Positions 34,349 through 43,284 of a stretch of DNA of 61,645 nucleotides are shown here, piece after piece. This stretch comes from Zongyangia gallinarum (GTDB lineage: Bacteria > Bacillota > Clostridia > Oscillospirales > Ruminococcaceae). Positions within the stretch are counted from its first letter, which is position 1. Each line of letters begins with the position of its first letter. The notes under the pieces were generated by a model. That model saw only the letters and a program-made list of their open reading frames with translations. It had not been told where the DNA came from and did not search any database. The DNA is taken from NCBI GenBank assembly GCA_904419315.1, contig CAJFQY010000009.1, positions 1 to 61,645 on the forward strand, in the 5' to 3' direction. A program made the translations under genes and the position numbers.

Positions 34349-34630
34349 TTATTTTACGGCGTTTTTTTCGTCGTGGGCGCTTTTATACAGAAGATATTTG
34401 CGGCGGGTGGCCATGCCGCCTCGGATATGACGTTCCTGCTTGTTAATGTCTAGTACCTTTTTGACCTGGACATACAGCTGGGGATTGAGTTTTTTTAAAC
34501 GTTCTGACACATCTTTATGTACCGTACTTTTCGATATATGGAAAACAGTGGCCGCTTTTCTCACCGTCGCATTGTTTTCGATAATATAGGCCGCAAGTGA
34601 AACTGCCCGTTCTTCCGGTAGACCCTTCAA
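34349..34630 (-). CDS. spoIIID: Sporulation transcriptional regulator SpoIIID
   Basis: SpoIIID is the small mother-cell DNA-binding protein that modulates many sigma-E and sigma-K genes. The 93-residue product has the helix-turn-helix IENNATVRKAATVFHISKSTVHKDVSERLKKL, where the HISKSTVHKD recognition helix is conserved, and the basic tail KQERHIRGGMATRRKY. The length matches the family. It is a single gene, on the minus strand, amid plus-strand neighbours. Confidence 0.96.
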   Translation of the reverse strand: MKGLPEERAVSLAAYIIENNATVRKAATVFHISKSTVHKDVSERLKKLNPQLYVQVKKVLDINKQERHIRGGMATRRKYLLYKSAHDEKNAVK

Positions 34631-34854
34631 AACATTTCCCTCCCTCGTGAAACGATATCTTGTGACATATATATGCGCGGGGACAGGGGCCTTATGCCCT
34701 CGCTGATGGCAGTCCGCTGTTTTTTTCGGGAGGATGAGAGGCTCTTTTGCTCAGCCCTGTTTGCATAGAAGGGGCGAGTCATGATACAATGCATATAAAA
34801 CAGGAAGGGAACATGAGCGACGGGAAAGAGCCTGGTTTTCCGGAAGGAGAGGAC

Positions 34855-35805
34855 ATGAGGCAAACACTATTTGACAAGGTCTGCGGTACCTTTGAGGTGC
34901 GCAACAGCAAAAGACAGAAAAGCGCGTTTTTGCGGTGGGTGCAGGAGATGCTCCGAGAGGAGGGGATCCCCTCCCGGGTGAGCATCGACCGGTGCGTGGT
35001 GAAAAACCGCAACCTGATCATCGGGGATTTGGAGAAAGCGGCCACGGTAGTGACGGCCCATTACGACACGCCGAAAGTCATGCCCTTTCCTTTTGCCACC
35101 TACCTGGATCATTTTTGGCTCTCCCTTTTTTCCCAATCTTGGGGGATTATCTTGGTACTGGCCATTCCTCAGTTTTTACTGGCCTATTTGTCGGTCTCTC
35201 TTTTTCCTAGGTATCTTCTGTTTCTCTTGACCTTTCTCCTGGTTTTCTTTACGGTGAATAACCGCCACAACCAAAATGATAATTCCTCCGGTGTTCTGGG
35301 GGTGCTGGAATGCGCGTTGCGGTGCAAGGAGACAGGCCGGGAGGATATCGCCTTCGTCCTGTTCGACAACGAGGAGTGGGGACTTCTGGGATCCGCTGGA
35401 TTCGCCAAAAAATATGGGAAGCAAATGAAGGGGAAATGGGTCGTCAACCTAGACTGTATCGGTGCCGGAGATGATCTTATTCTGGTGTGCAATAAATTTA
35501 CCCTGCCCAAAGCCCAGTCCATGGTTTGGGCTTTGGGCAAGGAACCGCCGGGGAAACGGGTCTATGCCCGGCTTTCCAAGAATATGCTGGTTATGTCCGA
35601 CAACGCCAACTTTTCCGCCAACGGGATCATGATCGGCGCCTTCCGAAAAGACAGGTTTGGGCTGAAGCTGTCCCGTATCCACCGGTGGACGGACCGGGAG
35701 CTGGACGAGAAAAATATTGACCTGGTTTGTGATTTAATCACAGCGCATGAATCGGGAAAAAGTGTAAAATATATGGAAAGAGAGCCCAAACGAAAAATTT
35801 GCTGA
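34855..35805 (+). CDS. M28-family metallopeptidase with membrane insert
   Basis: The peptidase core is split by two or three membrane helices. The first zinc motif VVTAHYDTPK is followed by about 75 mostly hydrophobic residues (ILVLAIPQFLLAYLSVSL, YLLFLLTFLLVFF), then NQNDNSSG with the bridging Asp, FVLFDNEEWGLLGS with the catalytic Glu pair, and a late RIHRWTD carrying a His. All main ligands therefore seem present, so it should be an active aminopeptidase-like enzyme tied to the membrane. ATG 34855 has AAGGAGAGG; an in-frame ATG 34813 is also possible. It lies 17 bp before the thioredoxin-reductase-like gene. Confidence 0.78.
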   Translation: MRQTLFDKVCGTFEVRNSKRQKSAFLRWVQEMLREEGIPSRVSIDRCVVKNRNLIIGDLEKAATVVTAHYDTPKVMPFPFATYLDHFWLSLFSQSWGIILVLAIPQFLLAYLSVSLFPRYLLFLLTFLLVFFTVNNRHNQNDNSSGVLGVLECALRCKETGREDIAFVLFDNEEWGLLGSAGFAKKYGKQMKGKWVVNLDCIGAGDDLILVCNKFTLPKAQSMVWALGKEPPGKRVYARLSKNMLVMSDNANFSANGIMIGAFRKDRFGLKLSRIHRWTDRELDEKNIDLVCDLITAHESGKSVKYMEREPKRKIC

Positions 35806-35822
35806 GAAATTAGGTGAGTGAA

Positions 35823-36743
35823 ATGACGGATATCATTGTCATTGGCGCCGGAACTGCCGGCTTATCCGCGGCCATTTACGGGATGCGCAGCGGACTGACG
35901 GTGGTGGTAATCGAGCAGATGATTTACGGCGGCCAGATTGCCAACACTCCGGATGTGGAGAACTATCCCGGCATTGCTTCCATCTCCGGTTTTGAATTTG
36001 CCCAGAATATCTACAATCAGGCGGTAGCCCTGGGGGCCCAGGTGGTTTACGAAACACCGGTGGCTGTGGAGCTGGAAGGGCCGGTGAAAAGGGTAATCAC
36101 CAATCAAAATACCTATGAGGGACGCTGTGTCATCATCGCCAATGGTGTGGAGCGGAGAAAGTTAGGCTGTGACGGGGAGGAACGTCTCAGCGGCCGCGGG
36201 GTATCCTACTGCGCCACCTGCGATGGAGCCTTTTATAAAGGCAAGGATGTCTGCATTGTAGGCGGAGGAAACACGGCCCTTGAGGACGCTTTGTATCTTT
36301 CCAATAGCTGCCATACCGTCCATCTAATCCACCGGCGGGATCAATTCAGGGCATCCAAGGTTATTGTGGAGTCCGTCCTGTCCCGGGAGAATATCCAGAT
36401 CCACTATGATAGCGTGGTGCAGCAGATCCAGGGAGAAAATACGGTGGAATCTGTGGAGATAAAAAATAAAAAGACAGGAGAAAGTTCTGTCATCCCCTGC
36501 CAAGGCATCTTCATCGCCGTGGGACTGGTGGCGAAAAACCAGCTGTTTTCCCCGGCAGTGGCTGTGGATGAAGGCGGTTACATCAAAGCGGGGGAGGACT
36601 GCAAAACCAACATCCCCGGTGTGTTTGCCGCCGGAGATACCCGGACCAAGTCGGTGCGGCAGCTGGTGACGGCGGCGGCGGACGGGGCCGTGGCGGCGGT
36701 GGAGGCCGCGAACTACATTGGGGAGGTCCCCGCTGTCCGGTAA
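35823..36743 (+). CDS. Thioredoxin-disulfide reductase family protein
   Basis: This 306-residue flavoprotein has the FAD motif VIGAGTAGLSAAIYG, GGQIANTPDVENYPG, the redox pair in YCATCDGAFYKGKD (C-x-x-C), the NADPH motif VGGGNTALEDALYLS with HRRDQFRAS (favouring NADPH), and the FAD-binding GVFAAGDTRTKSVRQLVTAAADG. It reduces thioredoxin or a similar protein with NADPH. ATG 35823 has AGGTGA ahead; GTG 35814 is the alternative. Downstream of the M28 gene in one unit; no thioredoxin is adjacent. Confidence 0.9.
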   Translation: MTDIIVIGAGTAGLSAAIYGMRSGLTVVVIEQMIYGGQIANTPDVENYPGIASISGFEFAQNIYNQAVALGAQVVYETPVAVELEGPVKRVITNQNTYEGRCVIIANGVERRKLGCDGEERLSGRGVSYCATCDGAFYKGKDVCIVGGGNTALEDALYLSNSCHTVHLIHRRDQFRASKVIVESVLSRENIQIHYDSVVQQIQGENTVESVEIKNKKTGESSVIPCQGIFIAVGLVAKNQLFSPAVAVDEGGYIKAGEDCKTNIPGVFAAGDTRTKSVRQLVTAAADGAVAAVEAANYIGEVPAVR

Positions 36744-36762
36744 CATCCGATCACATCACATA

Positions 36763-36795
36763 AAAAGGGGTGGACCTAGAAGGCCCACCCCTTTT
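36763..36795 (+). terminator. Terminator of the M28 / reductase unit
   Basis: AAAAGGGGTGG (36763-36773) pairs with CCACCCCTTTT (36785-36795), with inner CC/GG pairs. Confidence 0.85.
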
Positions 36796-36828
36796 GTTCA
36801 TGAGAGCGATCTCTGCCGCTCCCAGCAA

Positions 36829-36859
36829 AAAAGCGGCGTGTTTTTAACACGCCGCTTTT
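36829..36859 (-). terminator. Terminator of fucI
   Basis: AAAAGCGGCGTGTT (36829-36842) pairs perfectly with 36846-36859 around TTT. On the minus strand it lies 10 bp past the fucI stop and ends in TTTT. Confidence 0.88.
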
Positions 36860-36869
36860 CGTTGTAACC

Positions 36870-38636
36870 TTATTTGTAGAGAGGACCGTAGGTGCTGCAG
36901 GCTCTGTAATCGGCAGACTCCAGATCCTGGGTACCGAAAGCGCTCCAGGCATGGGGCCGGAAGATCTTCTCCCGGGGCACGTTGTGCAGCGCCACCGGAA
37001 TCCGCAGCATGGAAGCCAGGGTGATCAGGTCGGCGCCCACATGGCCGTAGGTGAGGGAGCCGTGGTTTGCGCCCCAGTTGGCCATCACGGAATAGACGTC
37101 GGTAAAGGCGCCTTCGCCGGTGAGGCGGGGAGCGAACCAGGTGGTGGGCCAGGTGGGATCGGTCCGTTTGTCCAGAATATTGTGCACTTCGTCGGGCAGG
37201 GTGACGGTGTAGCCTTCAGCAATCTGGAGCACCGGGCCCAATCCGTCGATGAGATTGAGGCGCATCATGGTGACAGGCATCTCCGCGCTGGTCTTAAAGT
37301 GGGAGGAGAAACCGCCTCCACGGAAGTAGCCCAGGCTGGCCGGGCACCAATCGGTGGCTTCCAGACAGGCGTCTGCGTCGACCTGGGTCATCTCCCACCA
37401 GGGCTTCATGACAGGGTTGCCGCCGGCGTCTTTGGATTTGCCGGTAGCATCCAGCGCCGCTGCGCCGGAGTTGATGAGATGGATAAAGCCGTTTTCGGCC
37501 CGGCCCTCAGGCTGCCAGCCGGTGACCCGCTTCACAGCGTCAGGGCTCCAATAGGTGCGCACATCGGCAAAGATGGAAGCGCAGCCGGTGAGCAGATGGC
37601 CGAAGAGCATGGAGGTGGCGTTGAGGGTATCGTTTTCGGTGGCGAAGATGGTGGGCTGCTTGATTCCGTTCCAGTCAAAGGTGGTGTTGAGCATAGCCTC
37701 GGTAAAGTCGCCGTTGGGCTGCCAGTCGGACCACATCCGCTGGCCCTGGAAACCACCCAGCAGGCCGTTGCGGCCCAAACTTTCCTCATACCAGCCCATG
37801 TCGTAGAGCTTGGGGTTGCCGTGGAAGATGTCCCGGCAGATGAGGGTCATCTTGACCACAAACTCCCATTCCTCGTCTTTTTGCTGACGGGAATGCTGTA
37901 CCTCAGGGGCGTTGTTGTCAAAGCCCTCCTTGCAGTGCTCTTTGACCCATTTCAGTGCTTTTTCATATTCCTCATGGTCATAGATCCCCAATTTTACCCG
38001 GCGGGAGACTTCGCTCATATCCACCCATTCCGGACGGATGCCCAGATATTTCTGGAAGAAAGCGGGGTCGCAGAAAGCGCCCATAATACCCATGGAAACA
38101 GAACCCAGGTTGATGTAGGATTTGCCCCGCATTTCGCCGACGGCAATGGCGCCTTTGGCAAAACGGATGATCTTTTCCTTTACATCCTCGGGGATGGAAT
38201 TATCCTCAATGTCCTGGACATCATGGCCGTAGATGGAAAAGGCGGGAAGGCCGCGCTGGTTATGAGCGGCCATGACACAGGCCAGATAGACGGCGCCGGG
38301 GCGCTCAGTCCCGTTAAAGCCCCAGACAGCCTTAATGGTCAGGGGATCGGTATCCATGGTCTCGGAGCCGTAGCACCAGCAGGGGGTGACGGACAGGGTA
38401 GCGCACACGTTGTTGACGGCAAATTTTTCGGCGCAGAGAGCAGCCTCTTTACAGCCGCCAATGGTGGTGTCCGCAATGACGCATTCCACCGGAGTGCCGT
38501 CAGCATAACGGCAGTTTTCACTGATCAAAGCGGCAGCGGCATGGGCCATTGCCATTGTCTTTTCCTCTAGGGATTCCCGGACGCCCAATCTTCGTCCGTC
38601 GATGATGGGCCGGATGCCAATTTTTGGATTTGCCAT
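36870..38636 (-). CDS. fucI: L-fucose isomerase
   Basis: FucI interconverts L-fucose and L-fuculose, and often also D-arabinose and D-ribulose. The 588-residue protein begins MANPKIGIRPIIDGRRLGVRESLEEKT, the family N-terminus, and contains CYGSETMD, WGFNGTERPGAVYLA, RGKSYINLGSVSMGIMG and a late HAWSAFGTQDLESADYRA. The start is ATG 38636 with AAGGGG at 8 bases. It is alone on the minus strand; no fuculokinase or aldolase follows it, so the ketose it makes could be the substrate of one or more of the kinases encoded just upstream in the opposite direction. Confidence 0.95.
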   Translation of the reverse strand: MANPKIGIRPIIDGRRLGVRESLEEKTMAMAHAAAALISENCRYADGTPVECVIADTTIGGCKEAALCAEKFAVNNVCATLSVTPCWCYGSETMDTDPLTIKAVWGFNGTERPGAVYLACVMAAHNQRGLPAFSIYGHDVQDIEDNSIPEDVKEKIIRFAKGAIAVGEMRGKSYINLGSVSMGIMGAFCDPAFFQKYLGIRPEWVDMSEVSRRVKLGIYDHEEYEKALKWVKEHCKEGFDNNAPEVQHSRQQKDEEWEFVVKMTLICRDIFHGNPKLYDMGWYEESLGRNGLLGGFQGQRMWSDWQPNGDFTEAMLNTTFDWNGIKQPTIFATENDTLNATSMLFGHLLTGCASIFADVRTYWSPDAVKRVTGWQPEGRAENGFIHLINSGAAALDATGKSKDAGGNPVMKPWWEMTQVDADACLEATDWCPASLGYFRGGGFSSHFKTSAEMPVTMMRLNLIDGLGPVLQIAEGYTVTLPDEVHNILDKRTDPTWPTTWFAPRLTGEGAFTDVYSVMANWGANHGSLTYGHVGADLITLASMLRIPVALHNVPREKIFRPHAWSAFGTQDLESADYRACSTYGPLYK

Positions 38637-38710
38637 AGAGATTACCCCTTTCATTTTTGTCTGTCCGTTTCTGATATCCTTAAAAGCGTAAGAACACAGC
38701 ATGTACCTTC

Positions 38711-38739
38711 ATTATAAAGGAAATAGGCCCCGATAACAA
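38711..38739 (-). promoter_or_regulatory. Promoter of fucI
   Basis: On the minus strand TTGTTA (38739-38734), 17 bases, TATAAT (38716-38711), 75 bp before the start codon. Confidence 0.65.
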
Positions 38740-38875
38740 TCAGGAAACTGCGAAATTTCTCCCCCAATTTCTTGGTGATTTCTTACATGATTTCACTGGG
38801 ATAAGAGAGAAAAATCAGGAGAAAACCATAAAATTGGGAGGATAGTTTCTGCCGGGAAAGGCGAACGCCCAGCGT

Positions 38876-39568
38876 TTACTGGGCGTTCGCGTCGTCTGAT
38901 ACAATGGGAAACATAATATCGCTTTCCAGGGAGTTTAAGTTGGGAAGATCCGGCAGAAGTTCCCGCATCTTTGCCGCAAGGCCGGTTAGCTCATTGTAGG
39001 CGTCTTGGTATTCCTGGCCAAATTCATCATCCAAATCTTCAGGATGGAGGGCCAGCTCCGAGAGGATATCCAGCTGCGCTTTCATCCCCAGCAACTGTTC
39101 ATGGATTTGTTCCTGATTCTGTCCTGGACTGGGCAGGTCGGACAGGGCATCCTCCGCCTCCTCCACCGCCGATTGGATGCGCTGGAGATATCCAGAAGCT
39201 TCCACCTCGTCTGCAAGGCTGTCCACAATGGCTTGGGTGTCCAGGCCTTCTTCTTGGGCTAGATCCCAGGTCTGGGCATAGATCTTACAGATGGAAGAGG
39301 AAAGAAGCCCCGCCCGATAGGTGGATTCATAGGCGGTAGGGATTTGCTGGATATAGCCGGCCTCATCCTCGCTATTGTTGTGAAAGAGGATGAGGCAGCT
39401 AACAAGGACAAAGGCCACAACCACGGCGAGGACCGCCGCGATGGTGATGACCTGTTTCTGCTCTGAGGAACGGGGGGCGCGGGAAGGGCTACCCGGAGGG
39501 GGAGAACTAGGTGCGGGAGAGGGCTCCTGCAGAAAATCGGTATAGGATTGCTTCGGTTGCTGCTCCAT
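38876..39568 (-). CDS. Pro-rich single-pass membrane protein, unknown function
   Basis: This 230-residue protein has a cytoplasmic N-terminus rich in Pro and Ser (about residues 13-33), one membrane helix (about residues 39-61, VITIAAVLAVVVAFVLVSCLILF), and an outside part of about 165 residues that is mostly helical with acidic heptads (VEEAEDALSDL, AQLDILSELAL), probably a coiled coil. AGGAGG precedes ATG 39568 by 7 bases. I recognise no family. The Pro-rich tail plus a helix and outside domain is a common architecture in this genome (compare the proteins at 56251 and 60675). Confidence 0.75.
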   Translation of the reverse strand: MEQQPKQSYTDFLQEPSPAPSSPPPGSPSRAPRSSEQKQVITIAAVLAVVVAFVLVSCLILFHNNSEDEAGYIQQIPTAYESTYRAGLLSSSICKIYAQTWDLAQEEGLDTQAIVDSLADEVEASGYLQRIQSAVEEAEDALSDLPSPGQNQEQIHEQLLGMKAQLDILSELALHPEDLDDEFGQEYQDAYNELTGLAAKMRELLPDLPNLNSLESDIMFPIVSDDANAQ

Positions 39569-39779
39569 AAAAAGGCCTCCTTAGGCCGCAGATAGCGGTG
39601 TGATTACCTACATTATAGCATAGATTTGGCGTTTTCAGAAAAATAGTGGGAAAATACATAAAATATTAAGATTTGGAGGGGTTGTAAAGACTGTTTTAGT
39701 ATTTTCCCTAATTTTATCGGTAAATGTTTGTGCTAAAAGTCAAAAATTTTTGGAAGTCATGAAAAGAAATGAACCCTTA

Positions 39780-39808
39780 TTGACAAAAAAATGAGGATAT
39801 CTTATGAT
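39780..39808 (+). promoter_or_regulatory. Promoter of the kinase 1-2 unit
   Basis: TTGACA (39780-39785), 17 bases, TATGAT (39803-39808). The -35 is preceded by CTTA, as at 42151. A GTTTAAGTAAAC inverted repeat lies just downstream (39815-39826). The rest of 39569-39879 shows no feature. Confidence 0.85.
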
Positions 39809-39879
39809 AGAACTGTTTAAGTAAACATAGTTGCTTTTACATTATATAAGCGCCTAAAAATAAGAAAAGGATGGTACTT

Positions 39880-40863
39880 ATGGCATTGGATATTGTTACA
39901 ATTGGATTGGCTTGCAGCGACGTGCTGCTCAAACCCATGGTGCGGGAACTGTTTGACAGGGACGCCATCACCTTGGATTCTATTATGTCCCATTCGGGAG
40001 GCGACGCGGTGAATACCGCCATCGACTGCCAGAAAATGGGGCTGGAGGCTGGCGTTGTCTGTAAGGTGGGAACCGATACCTTCGCGAACCCCATCTGGGC
40101 CAACCTGAAGGACGCCGGAGTCAATACCCAGGGCGTGGTGGAGGATCCCAGCGTGGCCACCTCTGTTTCCATCGTCTGCATCGAGCCAGATGGCCAGCGG
40201 CATTTCGCCGTTAACCAGGAGGCTAACAACTCCCTGTGCTATGAAGACGTGGACGTCGATTTTATTAAAAATTCCGGCGCCAAGATCCTCCAATACGGTA
40301 GCGCTGTTTCCTGCCCCAAGATGGATGAGGGCATTGGCAAGCTCTTCGCCGAGTGCCAGGAAGCCGGTATGCTCACCTCCTGCGACATGTCCTGCGCCGA
40401 CGACATGGTGGAGGCAATGAAAATCCTGGAGCCCATGTTCCAGCATCTTGATATCTTCCTGCCCAGTATGTATGAAGTCACCGCCCTGACCGGCAGACAG
40501 ACCTGCGAAGAGATTGAAGAATTCTTCCGTCCCTACGGCCTGAAGATGATGGCCATTAAACTGGGCGGAGACGGCTGCTTTGTCACCGACTTTAAAAAGC
40601 ACAGATATATCCGCACCTTTGAAAATGCCCCGGTCATTGATACCACCGGCTGCGGCGATTCCTTTGTGGCCGGCTTCCTGACCGGCGTCATCAAGGGCTG
40701 GGATGTAGAGGAGTGCGCCGTTTACGGCAACGCGGTAGGTTCCTGCAACTGCCAGAAGATCGGCGCCAACACCGGTGTGCGTTCCTTTGAGGAGACCATG
40801 CAGTTTATCCGGGAGAACATCGAATATGTGCCGGAAGATCTCCGGGGGAGATTTGTCAAATAA
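39880..40863 (+). CDS. PfkB-family sugar kinase, paralogue 1 of 6
   Basis: This 327-residue ribokinase-fold enzyme phosphorylates a sugar hydroxyl with ATP. The N-terminal Gly-Gly motif is HSGGDAVNTAIDCQKMG and the C-terminal catalytic motif is DTTGCGDSFVAGF, with the base Asp intact; the usual GAGD reads GCGD in all six copies. The substrate-contact stretch around residue 107 is HFAVNQEANNSL, unlike the other five. It ends VPEDLRGRF, a tail shared by all copies. It shares the LPSMYE segment and SCNCQ with paralogue 2 and is closest to it. The start ATG 39880 has AAAGG at 9 bases. First gene of a two-gene unit; substrate unknown. Confidence 0.88.
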   Translation: MALDIVTIGLACSDVLLKPMVRELFDRDAITLDSIMSHSGGDAVNTAIDCQKMGLEAGVVCKVGTDTFANPIWANLKDAGVNTQGVVEDPSVATSVSIVCIEPDGQRHFAVNQEANNSLCYEDVDVDFIKNSGAKILQYGSAVSCPKMDEGIGKLFAECQEAGMLTSCDMSCADDMVEAMKILEPMFQHLDIFLPSMYEVTALTGRQTCEEIEEFFRPYGLKMMAIKLGGDGCFVTDFKKHRYIRTFENAPVIDTTGCGDSFVAGFLTGVIKGWDVEECAVYGNAVGSCNCQKIGANTGVRSFEETMQFIRENIEYVPEDLRGRFVK

Positions 40864-40928
40864 CACCGCTGGAAGAAGTAAAGCCGGTTTGGCCCCTATG
40901 GGGCGGCCAGAGTGAAAGGAACAGATTT

Positions 40929-41900
40929 ATGGATATTGTAACTGTAGGAAACGCCGTATGCGATATGGCGCTCAAACCTGTGACCAAAGATTTTATGGAA
41001 AGGGACTCTATCCGCATCAGCAGCGTGCAGAACACCTCCGGCGGCGACGCCCTTAACTGCGCCATTGACTGCTCCAAGCTGGGGCTGGATACCGGCATCT
41101 GTGCCATGATCGGCCAGGACATGTTCGGCGGCGTGGTGAAGAACAACGCTGTGCAAAACGGGGTGGATGTGAGCCGGATGGTGGAATCTGCCGAACACAT
41201 GACCAACATCTCCTTTGTCTGCATTGAGGAGAGCGGCGACCGCCATTTCTTGGTGACCATCGGCGCCAACGACGAGTTTGGCTACAAGGATATCGACATG
41301 GAATATGTCAAACAAGCCAAGGTGGTACAGATCGGTTCCGCGAACGGTATCCCCAAGCTGGACGGCCCCGACCTGGGCCGCTTCCTCAAGGAGTGCCAGG
41401 AGGCCGGCTGCATCACCTCTATGGACGTCACTGGCGGCCTGGACGGCAAGGTGTATATGACCGCCATTGAGGATGCCCTCCACTATACCGATATCTTCCT
41501 CCCCAGCATGTATGAGGCAACCCAGCTGACCGGCAAGGAAACCTGTGAGGAGATCGAGGAATTCTTCCGTCCCTATGGGCTGAAAATGCTGGTTATCAAA
41601 CTGGGCGGCGACGGGGTCTACGTTACCGATTTTGCCAAGAGGAGATACATTCGGACCTTTGAGGACGCCCCGGTTATCGATACCACCGGCTGCGGAGACA
41701 GCTTCTGCGCCGGCTTCCTCACCGGCATTGTCAAGGGCTGGAGCATGGAGGAATGCGCCGTCTTCGGCAACGCGGTGGGTTCCTGTAACTGCCAGGTCAT
41801 CGGCGCTACCCTGGGCGTGAGAACCTTTGATGAAACCATCCAGTTTATTCGGGAAAACATTCAGCATGTTCCCGAGGATCTGCGGGCCAGATTCCTGTAA
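40929..41900 (+). CDS. PfkB-family sugar kinase, paralogue 2 of 6
   Basis: This 323-residue paralogue lies 65 bp behind the first, and a strong terminator follows it. Motifs: MDIVTVGNAVCDMALKPV at the start, SGGDALNCAIDCSKLG, and DTTGCGDSFCAGF with an intact catalytic Asp. The sugar-lid stretch reads HFLVTIGANDEFGY, and the tail is VPEDLRARFL. It and paralogue 1 share FLPSMYE and EFFRPYGLKM, so they arose from a recent duplication. ATG 40929 has AAAGGAACAG before it. Substrate cannot be named; ribokinase, fructokinase and 2-keto-3-deoxygluconate kinase are all in this fold. Confidence 0.88.
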   Translation: MDIVTVGNAVCDMALKPVTKDFMERDSIRISSVQNTSGGDALNCAIDCSKLGLDTGICAMIGQDMFGGVVKNNAVQNGVDVSRMVESAEHMTNISFVCIEESGDRHFLVTIGANDEFGYKDIDMEYVKQAKVVQIGSANGIPKLDGPDLGRFLKECQEAGCITSMDVTGGLDGKVYMTAIEDALHYTDIFLPSMYEATQLTGKETCEEIEEFFRPYGLKMLVIKLGGDGVYVTDFAKRRYIRTFEDAPVIDTTGCGDSFCAGFLTGIVKGWSMEECAVFGNAVGSCNCQVIGATLGVRTFDETIQFIRENIQHVPEDLRARFL

Positions 41901-41912
41901 AAATGAAAAAGC

Positions 41913-41944
41913 AAAGCGGGACGCATTTGCGTCCCGCTTTTTTT
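41913..41944 (+). terminator. Terminator after kinase 2
   Basis: AAAGCGGGACGC (41913-41924) pairs perfectly with 41929-41940 around ATTT, followed by T residues. It separates kinases 1-2 from 3-6. The stretch 41945-42150 shows nothing else identifiable. Confidence 0.93.
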
Positions 41945-42150
41945 ATGAAATCCGCTGGGTTGGCAGGCCAGATCAAAGCCGTACTTTTATAAAGTAGGGG
42001 AATCAGTGGGTTTTGGAAAGATTCTGAAAAAGAGATGGAACAGGGTGAATTTTCTTTGGAGGGAAACTTGTTCCTTCTCTAGAAAATCAGAGTGAAATTC
42101 GTGGAAATTCACAAAAAATAGGGAATTTTTTTTGGGAAATCAAACGCTTA

Positions 42151-42179
42151 TTGACAAGAAAATAAAAATGTCCTATCAT
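42151..42179 (+). promoter_or_regulatory. Promoter of the kinase 3-6 unit
   Basis: TTGACA (42151-42156), 17 bases, TATCAT (42174-42179). It shares CTTATTGACAA with the promoter of the first kinase unit, including the four bases upstream of the -35. Confidence 0.87.
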
Positions 42180-42276
42180 ATAGTTGTTCGTTTAGAGAGG
42201 TAAAAAGCTGGCGGGAAGGGCTGTAAAAGCCGCACCGCCGCTGCCATCAAATTTAATGGATAAAAGGATGAATGGA

Positions 42277-43254
42277 ATGGACATTATTACCATTGGCAGC
42301 GCTTGCAACGACATTGTGCTCAAACCGATCCCCAACACCCTGCTGGAACAGTCGGCGGGGGTGCGGATTCCGGAGATTGTTTCCACCACCGGCGGGGACG
42401 CCCTCAACACCGCGCTGGACTGCGTCAAGCTGGGGATGAGCGCCGGCCTTATCGCGAAAGTGGGGGATGACCAGTACGCGGAGGTCATTCATGAGCATTT
42501 GGAAAAACGGGGGGTAGACCACAGCCAGGTCATGACCGACCCCCACGCGGAAACCAGCCTTTCCTTTGTCTGCCTGGAGCCTTCGGGGGAAAAGCATGTG
42601 GTGCATACCTGCGGCGCCAACGACGAGCTGGGCTATGACGACGTGGACTTTGACTATGTGGCAAAGGCCAAATTTATCCAGTACGGCAGCGCCAACGTCC
42701 ATAAGAAGCTGGACGGGGAAGGAATTGCCAAGGTGTTCCGCCGGGCTAAGGAGCTGGGGCTGACCACCTCCATGGACGTCAACTGCAACCTGCCTCCCGA
42801 GGAGTGCTACAACAATATCAAAGACGCCCTCTATTACACCGATATCTTTTTCCCCAGCGACTACGAGGCGGAAATCATCACCAACGGGTTAAAAACCTGC
42901 GAGGAATACGAGGAATTTTTCGGCCGGTTTGGACTGAAGGTGCTGGTGGTAAAGCTGGGCTCCAAAGGGGTGTTTATCACCGACTTCACCACCCGGCGCT
43001 ATCTGTCCACCTTCCAGGTGGATCAGGTGCTGGACACCACCGGCTGCGGGGACGCCTTTGTGGCGGCCTTCCTCACCGCCCTGGCCAAGGGCTGGGACAT
43101 CTGGGAAGCGGCGGTGCTGGGCAACGCGGTAGGCTCTATGAACTGCCAGGCCATCGGCGCCAACATGGGCGTGGGAACCTTTGAAGAAACCATGGACTAT
43201 ATCAAAGAGAGGATCGACCAGGTGCCGGAGGATCTCCGGGCCCGGTTCCAATAA
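42277..43254 (+). CDS. PfkB-family sugar kinase, paralogue 3 of 6
   Basis: This 325-residue copy opens the second kinase unit. Motifs: MDIITIGSACNDIVLKPI, TTGGDALNTALDCVKLG, and DTTGCGDAFVAAF with catalytic Asp. The lid stretch is HVVHTCGANDELGY. It shares FFPSDYEAEIIT and the SMNCQ segment with paralogue 4. The tail is VPEDLRARFQ. I start it at ATG 42277, with AAAAGG at 9 bases, instead of the in-frame ATG 42256, because all copies begin at the MDI strand. The next kinase follows after 30 bp. Confidence 0.88.
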   Translation: MDIITIGSACNDIVLKPIPNTLLEQSAGVRIPEIVSTTGGDALNTALDCVKLGMSAGLIAKVGDDQYAEVIHEHLEKRGVDHSQVMTDPHAETSLSFVCLEPSGEKHVVHTCGANDELGYDDVDFDYVAKAKFIQYGSANVHKKLDGEGIAKVFRRAKELGLTTSMDVNCNLPPEECYNNIKDALYYTDIFFPSDYEAEIITNGLKTCEEYEEFFGRFGLKVLVVKLGSKGVFITDFTTRRYLSTFQVDQVLDTTGCGDAFVAAFLTALAKGWDIWEAAVLGNAVGSMNCQAIGANMGVGTFEETMDYIKERIDQVPEDLRARFQ

Positions 43255-43284
43255 AGGGAAAGAATTATGCAAAGGGTGAAGCAT

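Noticed and set aside
36951..38570. 539-codon open frame antisense to fucI
   Set aside because: Mirror of the GC-rich fucI gene; no motif or start site.
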